Shown here: piece after piece, positions 1-9,263 of the stretch
Numbering within the stretch: the stretch's first letter is position 1
Layout of the letters: every line of letters starts with the position of its first letter
Origin: Lojkania enalia
Taxonomy: Eukaryota; Ascomycota; Dothideomycetes; Pleosporales
DNA length: 64,000 nt
NCBI GenBank assembly: GCA_010094045.1
Contig: ML986632.1
Location: forward strand, 178,350 to 242,349
Reading direction: 5' to 3'
Program-made: the position numbers and the translations under genes
The notes under the pieces: model-generated
Told to the model about the DNA's origin: nothing
Seen by the model: only the letters and a program-made list of their open reading frames with translations
Database searches by the model: none

Positions 1-103
1 GTGACGAACTCTGGCTGTCGGTCGGGAGCTTGTCGTAGTTGAAGCGCGTCCGCACGAACAGCCCGCGCGGGTTGAGCTTGATGTTAGAGAATCGCGACGA
101 CAT
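1..103 (-). CDS. 5' end of an unidentified protein-coding gene, cut by the window edge
   Basis: On the minus strand an ATG at 103-101 opens 34 codons without a stop before the window ends. The start of the product reads MSSRFSNIKLNPRGLFVR, a basic N terminus. I do not recognise a family from so short a piece. The ATG is preceded by GC-rich sequence without a competing in-frame ATG close by, so a true start is plausible, but an internal Met or a chance frame in GC-rich DNA cannot be excluded. The upstream leader would contain the CAG microsatellite at 721-750 if the promoter is long. Confidence 0.4.
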   Translation of the reverse strand, partial: MSSRFSNIKLNPRGLFVRTRFNYDKLPTDSQSSS

Positions 104-716
104 GATAGTGGAGGCTTGGTGAATGGAGTGGGTATATGTGCGGCTTATTAGATTTGCATCTGCGGCGCGGTCGACTCCGGTCGGGGGGGCGTTTGGTGGT
201 TGGGGGCGAGCGGAGCTGAGGATTAGGGGAGGCGAGGCCTGCGTCGACGCGCTCGCGAGGAATGACAAGTTAAGGAGAGACGATGAGAGGGGGGGATTGA
301 AAACGAGCGGAGTGTCCTGGGGACGAGAGGAGGGGAGGATGCAAAGAAGGAAGAGGAGTGGGCAGGATGAAGTTGAGGGGCGGCGGAGCAGGAGCGCAGA
401 AAGATGGCGCGGTCTGCGGGAAGGGTGAAAGGTGTGGGTGTGGGTGCGTGGAAGGTGCGAAAGGGCAACGCCTGCAGGCTCAGGGCTGGCGGGCCCAGGC
501 TCAGGGATATAATTGGGCCGGGCTGGGGACTGGGAGCCTCGCCGCTTCTCGCTCTGGACAGTCGGTATGTGGTCTGTTGTATGGAGCACGCTTGTCTGGA
601 CGCTGGATGCCGGAGGCTGCGGCTGCGGCGGTGGCGGCGAGTTATTGGAGTGGTATGTAGAGAGTCTCTGCGAAGGCTCGTCTCTGGACGCTAGATAGCC
701 ATCTATCTATCTGTCG

Positions 717-753
<37 letters not shown>

Positions 754-3345
754 GCGTTGGGCACGCGAAAGCATTCAGGAGGCCGACCGAAGGGGGGAGC
801 AGCAGCTTTCTCCCTCTTAGGCTGCGCACATCAGCGTGATAGGCAGCTCGCTCGGATTCGTTATCGCCCAGAGCGCAGCCCTCGAGCAGCGCGCCCAGCC
901 GGCCTAGGCCTCTTGCAGTGACGGCCGCCATCCGTCTCGCTGGATTAGCGGCGGATTGGCACTGCGCTGCCAAACACACTCTTATTATCATTCCTGTGGC
1001 AGCCACTCGCTGTCTCAACGGTCGTGCGGGCGGGGTGGGTCACAGAAAGCAGCATCAATGTACCGTAGAGCTCGCCGGTTCGCTCGCCGGTTCGCTCGCA
1101 CTCAAAGCCTCGGCAGGTCCTCGCACACGGACATGCGGCCTCGTAGTACTCACTTGCTTACACTGTACACGTACGAGACCCGGGCCATACTGTACATACG
1201 TGCATTGTGCCGTGCCCAAGACATGGACAGCGGCGGTCGTCTGGGCCGGGCGGGCGACACGGTTTGAGCAGCGCGGCCGCCGCGGCCGTTGCAGGACAAA
1301 GGCGATGCTGGTGCTGGTAGTGTCGCTCCAGTGCCCCTGGCTGCCGCGAAGGCCATGCCCAGGCGAAGATGGGACAAGGGTCTTCCGCCAAGCCTTGACC
1401 AAAGGTCGCGAAAAGTTACGCCCTCCGCGCGCCGTGATTGGCCACTCCTGAGGATTACGCTGTAATTTTGTGGTAGAAGATGCAGAATATTGTCTCGCCG
1501 GCCCAGCCGAACGGCCCTAGGGCTGTCGTCAGTGTGGGCCTCTTGTCAAGGTTGTCTGTCCCTGTGGCGGGGCACCCGAAAACCTTTTCCTCGCATCTTC
1601 TCTTGGCCGTCTTGGGCCCATCGAACGCCCCCAAGCCAGAGCCCCCAGAGCCAGTAACCGTGCCAGGCTGGGGTGCCCTATCGCGTGGGTTGTGCAATGC
1701 CATGAGCGTACATGGCCTGAGCCTGCGTGCGCAAAACTCTAAAAACAGCATCTGACTGCTACTATGTAGCGACGTTGCTGCACCACCAGCCAGCCCTCTA
1801 CAGTAGAAAAGCATCTAGGAGCAGCGCGACTTTTCCCTCAATCTACTACAAATGTACACGGTACACCACCACGACGAGTGCTGCACCTCGGAAAATTTCC
1901 CCTCATTCAAGTCCGTGTCTCTACACGCCTAGGAAAGGATCGTTAGTCCGTGATGGGTGAGACGCTTGTTCATAGCGCGTCCATCACATCACCGTCTCGA
2001 CGCCGGTCCCCCGCCGTGTCCTTTGATCTGGCTCTACACGTTTCGAACAAACCACCATCTACTTGTACTCAGTATATCAGCACCAGAATATCACTACTGA
2101 TAGTACTTGAAAAGGGGCGTCGATGACGACTTGTTGAGCATGCTCTATGCCTCAGACTTCGAGCTAGAAACCACCGGCTGCATATTGCTAGAAGCTTATC
2201 AATACTAGTAACTCTATCGCTACGGAACAGGCTTCGAACGATGCGCCCAACTTCGCAATGTGCTGGGTGGGGTCTACCCGCTCAGAGGATCTTTCTACAT
2301 TGCAAGTATTTCAATTGCGCCAAATCTGCAGTTGTCGTAATCTGCATGAACATTTGAACGCCAATTCTAATCTTGCCGTCATTGATTCCATCACTCTGAC
2401 AGTTTTTCATCTGGCATATGCATCATTCCAACACTCGTTGTTCTGGGGACACTTTCCGCCGTTGTTACATTGCCTCTTCAATTCCACACTCTAAGATTGG
2501 GTTTGACCGGACTACCTCGATCTTTCCCGTCAGCTCTTCTCGGCGATCGCCTCCAACGAAGTAAGCAGGTGCTGACGGAAACCCCAGCTATTGTTTGCGA
2601 CAGAGCAGATCATTTTCTTGAGGCACCTTCTATAAGGATACAACGCCCGACAGTGTCTCACGGCACTACGCCCCGATCGCGGCGTACACAGCCAAGCCTC
2701 ATGCCGTAAAGTTCCAGATTCCTGTCCACGCAATTGTCTCAGCTTCGAAACAAGCAAGGCGTTATCCCAGCATCCGCCTACATACCAGGCTCCAAGGCAA
2801 CTGCTTGTCGCAATCTTCGTCGAGTTGCCAAAAGAATCACCATATTCCAGCCATGGGACTCTCGTGATGATCTATGGAACACGGTTTGCGTTGCTATTTA
2901 AGAAGTCGGATTACTGCATCGCGGCGTACGCCGTCGCGAGCACCGTGCTCGTGTTATGGTACCTTTACAATCGGACAGACCGCAGTGCGCAAACGCCCCG
3001 CGGCATATTCCAAAAGATTATAGTAGTAATGTGCTCGAAAATTGTAGACATCAATGCTCATAGCAAACCGAAATTTGCCCTAGATTTCATTTACGATTTC
3101 AGGACGGCCTGTCTAATCATTTAGCATTTCATTACCCGGGATATATGGTTTCGCGGAAATATGTCAGCTCCCACATTGACCTAATTGTTAAATTATTAGT
3201 CTAATCATTTTCAATTTTTGTTTTGTCCATCCGTCAAGAACAGTTCGTGTTTAGTCCTCCGCTCAAGAACAGTTTCTTTCTCATATCATCCTTCTCTACA
3301 TCTCTCTACTCCTTCCGTTCCCTTTTCACATCTCCGAAGTACCTA
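104..3345. other. Long intergenic region, GC-rich then AT-richer, no gene seen
   Basis: About 3.2 kb without a supportable gene. The first ~1.7 kb is GC-rich, and its open frames overlap each other on both strands, as expected from base composition alone. It holds a CAG microsatellite at 721-750 and a near-perfect tandem 12-mer (CGCTCGCCGGTT) around 1070-1098. The second half is closer to the window's average composition and has only short frames with no recognisable domain. It probably includes the promoter of the minus-strand gene at the window start. Confidence 0.5.
721..750. repeat. (CAG)10 microsatellite
   Basis: Ten uninterrupted CAG units, followed by TAGG. It lies about 620 bp upstream of the minus-strand start at 103. 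A trinucleotide tract normally preserves a reading frame, but here no convincing gene covers it, so it is best called an intergenic or 5' regulatory microsatellite. Confidence 0.9.
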
Positions 3346-3964
3346 CTACTCATCCTCGCGGAGCCCTCCGATCGGATTGATGCGCGACTTATCGATACTC
3401 TCATCCGTCAATCCTTGGTCATGCTTTGTCGCGCCTGGAGCGCCGCCCTCCATAGGCGCGATCTTCGAGCCTTGAACTACGTCCTCATAGCCCACAACGC
3501 CCTGGCTATCGGCGTGCGGCGCTTGCTTGTGGTGCGCTGGTGTACATGTCGTCAGCGGGCTTGAACATGTATGCATCGCAGGCGCGATCGAGAACGAAGG
3601 AAGTCATAGCCACAGCCACAGCCACCCTTCAGCCACAAATCAGGATTCACGCTGGAGTACGTAGACAGTTTTAAAGATAAGGAGTCCAGTCGACTCACCT
3701 TTCGCGGAGCTGTCAAGCGGGTGGATCTGTGTGCGGCGGATGTCCTCGTCCTCGCCGATGGCGCCGTGGTCTCGAGCGTGGTTGGTGTTGTGCTTGGCGG
3801 TGCGGTCGAAGGGGTCGATTTTTGCGCCGGAGAGCTGGGCATCTTGCTCGGTTTTGCTGGTAGCTGTTAGGTGTATTTACATTATCTCCACGGCTAGTTT
3901 GAAACTTTTTTTATGTTGTGTTAGGTTTGCATGAGGGATTTCGACAGAGGACCTACCTAGTCAT
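3346..3964 (-). CDS. Small hydrophilic protein of unknown function (118 aa, three exons)
   Basis: Model on the minus strand: exon 1 3964-3957 (only 8 nt, ATGACTAG), exon 2 3856-3699, exon 3 3536-3346; 357 nt in total. Introns begin GTAGGT and GTGAGT and end at YAG; the second has a CTGAC branch site. The spliced product begins MTSKTEQDAQLSGAK, is highly charged, lacks membrane segments and ends GGLREDE. The fragments share a coherent composition rich in Asp, His, Lys and Gly (for example IDPFDRTAKHN and VVGYEDVVQGSK), which supports real coding. I know no family for it. The weak point is the 8-nt first exon; a different upstream exon could supply the start. It looks like a disordered, perhaps stress-related, small protein, but that is inference. 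Confidence 0.6.
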
Positions 3965-4854
3965 TTCTTTTAATATCGGTCTTGTTTTGGAAATCGCACG
4001 ACTGGTGAATTAGTATTGGTATGCCTTTGAAGGAAAATTTCTTATGTTTTTAAGGCACTTAGCCTCGTAGCGCTTTATTGGGATTGGGGTCCGAGTCGGA
4101 CGGACTCTGCGCGCCGAATGACATATTTCTGCGTTCACGGGCGGGGCTCAATCCCATTCAGGTGCGGGCAGTCATCTGAGGGGAAGGGGCGATCGTTAAA
4201 TAGATTGTACTCGATCTCTTTACTCGTTTGCGTGTCTGTCGAGGGGTTGCAATGGGCCGTAGGTATGATGCAATATGACGAAAGCTTGTCAGGGGGATCA
4301 GGGGTGTGGATAAGTTTCTGTCTAGATATCCCTGTAGAAGAGGTATCAGAAGAAAATACGGGTGAAGAGGAATTCGAGTACGGCTCTTTTGCGGTGAGAT
4401 CATTCATGAAATGAGAGTTCAGTTCTCCATTTGTTGGAACCCTATTTAGACATAGCTTGGCACCCTTTCTAGTCAACGCAAGAAGCTCTAGTCACAATCT
4501 GATGCGACGAACTATGTGTCTGATGTATTTCCTGGATATATTTTGAGGTATAGTGATATCTGGTTGTTAAATGCATTTACTCATTCTGCACATTGGCTTG
4601 ATTGAATGCAGATGCATCTCCTAAAATTCCCCGGCTGATGTCCAGAAGACACTCCTAGTCTATAGCCTCTCTTGTACAAATACAGTTCCTGCCTCAAAGA
4701 CGATGACAGATATTAAGCCAATTCAATGTGCCGTAGCACGACGCTGGGGATTCGGACCAGCATGAGCGGATATCGCTACTATCGCACCGATCTCTTCGTT
4801 GTAGCTTTAATTGAGTGGAGTAAGCCTCATTCACAATTCCCTTTCAACCCTCAC
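3965..4854. other. Intergenic spacer between two minus-strand genes, no gene seen
   Basis: Overlapping open frames on both strands around 4118-4476 carry no recognisable domain and look like chance. The region should contain the promoter of the small gene ending at 3964 and the 3' end of the Tim17-like gene that stops at 4855. Confidence 0.5.
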
Positions 4855-5565
4855 CTACTCCCTCACCTCCTTCTTTACCCCATAAACCCAACTGCCCCCA
4901 ACCCTCTCACCTCCATACCTCCTCTTCGCCCACCTCAACGCATCCTGCCCCAACCCATACCCCAACCCAACAGCCAACCCCATCGAACACGTCCTCGCCG
5001 CCGTCGCAATGGGGAACTGGTTCCAGATACTCCACAAGCCCCCTGTCGCCATCCCCGCCACACTACTACTCACGAAGTCCCTACAATCTTGCACGCATTT
5101 CTCCAACCCGCCCATCTCCAGCTCGTCCACACCTTCCATCTCGCTCAGCGTCCTGCCGGCGCGGAACGTGCCGCGGAAGACATCGAGACTCTCCTCGACG
5201 ACGAAGAAGACGCTGGCCCAGCAGGCGAGCCACACGCCTTTCCTCACCCCCTCTACCACCCCGGTCTTCCACTTGTAGTAGTTCTTGGATTTGTGGTAGA
5301 GGTACCAGCCCGGCTGGGAGACGGGCAGTCGGTGCGCGTTTTCGGCGCGGAACCGCAGCGAGGCGAGGCGCCCGGCGGTCGTGGAGCCTAGCGTGAAACC
5401 GCAGATGAAGGCGGAGGTGGATGCAGCGAGGATGCGGCGGTCGAAGGGCATGCCTAGGCGGTCGTTGTAGGCGCGGAGGACGTAGGGGTTGAGTTTTGGG
5501 GGCGTTTCTTGGGAGGTGGTGTCGGGGGGTGCTTCTGGCTGTGTGTATTCTGTGGTTGTTGACAT
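4855..5565 (-). CDS. Tim17/Tim22/Tim23-superfamily membrane protein, TIMMDC1-like (236 aa)
   Basis: Single-exon gene. The frame runs upstream to a TTG at 5649, but the first ATG is at 5565-5563, giving MSTTTEYTQPEAPP, which I take as the start. After a polar Pro/Thr-rich N terminus (1-35) there are glycine-rich hydrophobic segments, as in Tim17-type proteins: ASTSAFICGFTLGSTTAG (about 50-70), GVWLACWASVFFVVEE (about 115-130), AGMATGGLWSIWN and ARTCSMGLAVGLGYGLGQ (about 170-215), then a basic tail. That layout suits the Tim17 family, whose members sit in the inner mitochondrial membrane as translocase subunits or, for TIMMDC1, complex I assembly factors. Which of these it is cannot be told from sequence reading. 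It shares a 469-bp divergent promoter with the gene at 6035. Confidence 0.75.
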   Translation of the reverse strand: MSTTTEYTQPEAPPDTTSQETPPKLNPYVLRAYNDRLGMPFDRRILAASTSAFICGFTLGSTTAGRLASLRFRAENAHRLPVSQPGWYLYHKSKNYYKWKTGVVEGVRKGVWLACWASVFFVVEESLDVFRGTFRAGRTLSEMEGVDELEMGGLEKCVQDCRDFVSSSVAGMATGGLWSIWNQFPIATAARTCSMGLAVGLGYGLGQDALRWAKRRYGGERVGGSWVYGVKKEVRE

Positions 5566-6034
5566 TGCGGAGGATTGGGGAGCCTGGGAAGAGCTTTGGG
5601 CTAAGATGGAAGGGACGGTGGGAATGAACTTAGACAGCAGAAGTTGCAAATTGGTGAAGTCAAAAAAGAGGCATTACACAGTTCTTCAATTGATCGATCA
5701 ATTAAACAGGTAGAAGCGAGGAAAGCGGTTGGTGGACAAGCAATGCAGAAAGCTCGAGGTTGATATTGGACGCCAAGACTCAAGAGCAGGGGTCTTTTTC
5801 TCACGAGACCCCGCGCAACCTCCTCATCAGGAAATTGTACTACTACGCGTTTGGACACTTATTAACCCACCACGCTGCACTCTAATCCCTTGAGCGAGTT
5901 CTCACGCGTTTTATCACAATAATGTTTTTCTAGTTCTACCTTCAGCCCATGTCGTCTCAATCAACCCCCAAAAATTAATACCTAGAGGCACCCACGATAA
6001 CGCCCCCTCCTTGCTGAGAACCCCCATCCCCACA
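5566..6034. promoter_or_regulatory. Divergent promoter region between two opposite genes
   Basis: The 469 bp between start codons at 5565 (minus) and 6035 (plus) must hold both promoters. No clear TATA box was seen. A minus-strand open frame overlaps it (5601-5858) but has no domain and would overlap the 5' leader, so I leave it out. Confidence 0.5.
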
Positions 6035-6598
6035 ATGGCCGACAAAACTCGGTCAACGACCACGGAACCCAGCCCCACAAACTGGATCCTGCGCCTCAAA
6101 AACGGCAAAACAACCGTCTTCCTACACATCAACCCGCTACAGACCTTCACCTCCATAAAAACGCACCTCTACCACGCCCTGACCGAAGCGCCCCTCAAAG
6201 ACGCAGAAACTGGTCGCGAAGTTCCGCTCCCGCCATCCCCCGCGGACATCCAGCTCGGCCGCCCTGTTAACATCAACAACGCGAAAGAAGGCTTCGTGCT
6301 CGGGGAATGGGAGTACCGCAACTCGTCCGACCTTGAGGAAGCAGATGTCAAGGGGAAGGGTAAAGGACGGTTGAAGAAGAGAAGCAATGAGCTCGTCGAT
6401 CCGGATGTTAAGGATTGCCCGAAGGGTGCGGGGCTGAGGGATGGAGCTGTGCTTGCTTTTCGGTGGAGGGAGGATGGAGATGAGGATATGAGAGACGGGG
6501 AGGAGGATATGTGGGGAGTGAAAATTCCGAGTTATGAGGATTCGTATGGGGTGGAGAATGAAGGGGATGTTGGGGGGCGGCGGGAGTTTGAGGGGTGA
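6035..6598 (+). CDS. Unrecognised fungal protein with possible ubiquitin-like N-terminal fold (187 aa)
   Basis: Single exon; the ATG at 6035 follows CACA and gives MADKTRSTTTEPSPTNWILRL. The frame extends only to a TTG at 6011, so 6035 is the natural start. Residues about 18-55 (WILRLKNGKTTVFLHINP followed by TFTSIKTHLYHAL) have the strand-turn-strand-helix pattern of a ubiquitin-like beta-grasp domain. The middle is basic (KGKGKGRLKKRSNE) and a short stretch GAGLRDGAVLAFRWRE looks like a terminal beta-strand of such a fold. The C terminus is acidic (GDEDMRDGEED). I infer the fold from pattern only and assign no function. It is transcribed divergently from the Tim17-like gene. Confidence 0.7.
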   Translation: MADKTRSTTTEPSPTNWILRLKNGKTTVFLHINPLQTFTSIKTHLYHALTEAPLKDAETGREVPLPPSPADIQLGRPVNINNAKEGFVLGEWEYRNSSDLEEADVKGKGKGRLKKRSNELVDPDVKDCPKGAGLRDGAVLAFRWREDGDEDMRDGEEDMWGVKIPSYEDSYGVENEGDVGGRREFEG

Positions 6599-6979
6599 TT
6601 GGAAGATCGTGATGATGAGGTAAACAGACGAACTGCAAGGCGAGATGTATGAAATGGTAGGTTAGCTGATACAAGGGCATTGCATTTGCGGCGTTTTAGG
6701 TAGGGATGAGTATTTTATACCACAAATGATTTTCTAGACATGAGCTAAAAATGCCTTAATGTCACGATAATATTAACTATCGTTTTCTACCCATTTCCTC
6801 CCTTTCGAACCTCGCCTATTCACAACTGATTGAGCTTATACTCTCCTAGGATAGACGCTTGTTATAAGGCATTATCTGTCCTACTCATGCATATGCCCTA
6901 TAAACAACATCTAAATAACGTTCAAATCACAATCTACACATACATCTGCCTCCGTCCTTAGCCCTACCTCTCTACGAGG
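6599..6979. other. Spacer between convergent genes, no gene seen
   Basis: 381 bp between two stop codons on opposite strands; it should contain both 3' untranslated regions. A minus-strand frame here is antisense to the preceding gene and has no domain. Confidence 0.5.
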
Positions 6980-8238
6980 TTACCCACTTAACTGCGAACT
7001 CTGCACCCCGGGTGTCTCCGCAATCCTAAAAACATACTTCACCGCACTAGCCTTCCCTTCCTTCAAATTCCTCAACGCCATCTCCACGCCCTCCAACCCC
7101 CTTGGCACCACCTCAGCGGGATGCGGTTTAAACCACCCCTCATCCAAACCCCTCGCCATCAGCCTAAAATACGCGTACGCAAAATCCTTTTGCTTGCCAT
7201 GCGCATCCCCCACGCTCGTGATGCTCTGCTGCACTGTCTCAGGAATCCCCTCGTAATTCTTGCCCGGCAAGACCAGCGTGATCTTACCCGTCGGCTCCAG
7301 AACCTTGCAGATGTTGGCGTACGAGTTCTTCTCCGACGTGGCGTCGAATGCATATTCGAGTTTGCGGCCAGCCAGTGCCTGCTTGAGGCCCTGGACGACC
7401 GCATCGTCGCCGTTGCGGTAGTCGACGATGGAGTCGCCTTTGGAGCGCTCGAGCAGGGTTTCTACGTAGGGAATGCCGTGGCCGGCGACGGCGATGATGG
7501 GGTGGATGTTAGATTTTTGGGCAAGCTTGATGGCAAAGGCGCCGACGGCGGAGGCTCCACCGTAGACAACGAGGGGTGTGGGTTCCGTGGCGGGAGTCCA
7601 GTGTGAGGGGAGTCCGAGGCGGATATGTAGGCCTATGGCTGCGGTCATGGCAGCGAGGGGAATCGTTGCGGCATCTATGTGTCCAAGTTAGCTTTTGCGG
7701 ATCTGATTATGAGGCATCAATTCATGCTTTATTCACTATTTCCTCAATATGGTTGATTGATATGGTGTAGAGGTGTGTACGTACCTTCAAAGCTAACATT
7801 TTTGGACAGATGGAACGTGGTATGCTGCCATCCAAGCGCATATTCCGCATAACTCCCGCCCTTAGTCCTCATCTCATGGAAACTTGCCACCCGATCACCA
7901 GGCTTGAACTCCCAAACCTTGTCTCCCACCGCATGAACTATTCCCGCGATATCATCCCCAGTATTCGCCTCCTCGTTCAGCCACTCGGGAACCTTCCTGT
8001 TATGACATAGTCAACTCAGAGCTTATAATTTCCTTACATGACTCCCTGTACGCTCCCACAACCAATTGGGATAAAGAAAAAGAATCGATAGAGGAGTAGG
8101 GAAAGGAGCTATTCACCAGTCCTTAGGATTACTCCCACTAACCACAACCTTAATAACCAACTGTTCCGGCTCCGGCGTCGGCATCTCACTCTCCACAACC
8201 CTAACCTTCGGACCCTTACTCACAATAGCATCCTTCAT
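6980..8238 (-). CDS. Zinc-independent MDR-superfamily oxidoreductase, enoyl reductase/quinone oxidoreductase type (342 aa)
   Basis: Three exons: 8238-8117, 7996-7785, 7674-6980 (1029 nt). The ATG at 8238 gives MKDAIVSKGPKVRVVESEMP; the frame upstream is only homopolymer sequence and is not coding. Domains: GroES-like catalytic fold from about 10 to 120 with SGSNPKDW and EFKPGDRVASFHE, then a Rossmann fold with VVYGGASAVGAFAIKLA near 146-162 that binds NADP(H). The Cys/His zinc-ligand pattern of alcohol dehydrogenases is absent, so the enzyme belongs to the zinc-free branch with ToxD-like trans-enoyl reductases and quinone oxidoreductases. Length fits the family (330-380). No polyketide synthase lies nearby, so a role as a trans-acting cluster enzyme is not supported here. 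The leader contains long T and A runs. Confidence 0.9.
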
Positions 8239-8244
8239 TCTTAA

Positions 8245-8310
8245 TTTTTTTTTTTTTTTTTTTTTTATTCCTTCAAATTCAATATCTTTTTTTTTTAAAA
8301 AAAAAAAAAA
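8245..8310. repeat. Homopolymer tracts T22 and T10A14 directly upstream of an ATG
   Basis: T22 at 8245-8266 and T10 followed at once by A14 at 8287-8310. They lie 7-72 bp upstream of the minus-strand start codon at 8238, so the leader or core promoter of the MDR reductase gene contains poly(dA:dT), which commonly excludes nucleosomes. T10A14 is also self-complementary. Confidence 0.85.
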
Positions 8311-9263
8311 GAAAAGAAAAAAAAAGTTAACCCGATCGCCAAACAAGTAGACTATCTCTCTTAAATACCAATTGCCGGCCCTAGCAATTGCACAACTGCA
8401 AAAATGCAGTTCCGGCTTTCAAATACAGCAAGAAATGCAATCCCAACTTTCAAATCCGAGTGCGCACCTTTGCATTTCTAATCAAATTTCCCAAAAAAAA
8501 TGCACTTCCCTACAGCTACACAACAACTCGAAAAGAATCTGCACTCCGCACAGCCTTATATCGAGGCACACCGCATACCTGCCCGCCATCACGTCATCAA
8601 CACCACACATGTGGGGTAAGAAGGCACTCAGGCCCATAAACTCACCACACTATCTACTACTGCGACTCGAAACAGCCGAGGAGCCAAAAAAAAAAAGTTT
8701 GATTGGTTGGTTGGTCCGGAAGTCGGGACAAATGACCCAGCCGAACTTAGCCAGATCCAAATCCATATTCCTAGTGCGACGGAAGACCTTCGGGAATTGT
8801 ATATTTCCTATTTTCCGATATTCACCACTACTTGAGCATTGTGAGATCTGCGCATGTGATACACCTCGACAAACATTTACGGGAAAGAATATGTTATCAA
8901 ACGTAAACACTACGCATTATCAAGCTCTGGGCAGTTAGTAGAAGAGAAAGGGAGGGTGGATAGGGAGGTGAGCTCAATGCAGGCTATGAGAGTTAAATAT
9001 GCTGCCCTAGCTAAGCTATCAACACAGCAATACGAATAAACAAGGAGAACTCCCATGCCTAGACCGTAACGCAATCGGAACTCCAAGAAGCTGATCTCCA
9101 GATTGATTACCCAAACGCCAATGCGCAATGGCATATACCTTTCTGTGATTTGACAATGAGAAACCAACGCCGTCGCTTTGAATAAGACAATGCCAATTAG
9201 AAGGCTGAGAAAGGGCGACATTATCCAAAATTATAAAGCATTGAAGAGGGTACGAAGAAAACA
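8311..9263. other. Intergenic spacer, no gene seen
   Basis: About 950 bp between the MDR reductase start and the kinesin stop. The longest open frame (8372-8938, plus) begins at TTG, has no domain, and its composition (Ser/Gln/Asn/His) looks like chance translation of AT-rich DNA. Confidence 0.5.

Noticed and set aside
918..1451. 177-codon plus-strand frame in the GC-rich first part
   Set aside because: Overlapping frames on both strands in GC-rich DNA; composition and lack of domains suggest chance.
6980..8238. MDR reductase as part of a polyketide or other secondary-metabolite cluster
   Set aside because: No PKS, NRPS, P450, methyltransferase or cluster regulator lies within the window near it.
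8372..8938. 188-codon plus-strand frame
   Set aside because: Starts with TTG, no domain, low-complexity composition, no splice structure.
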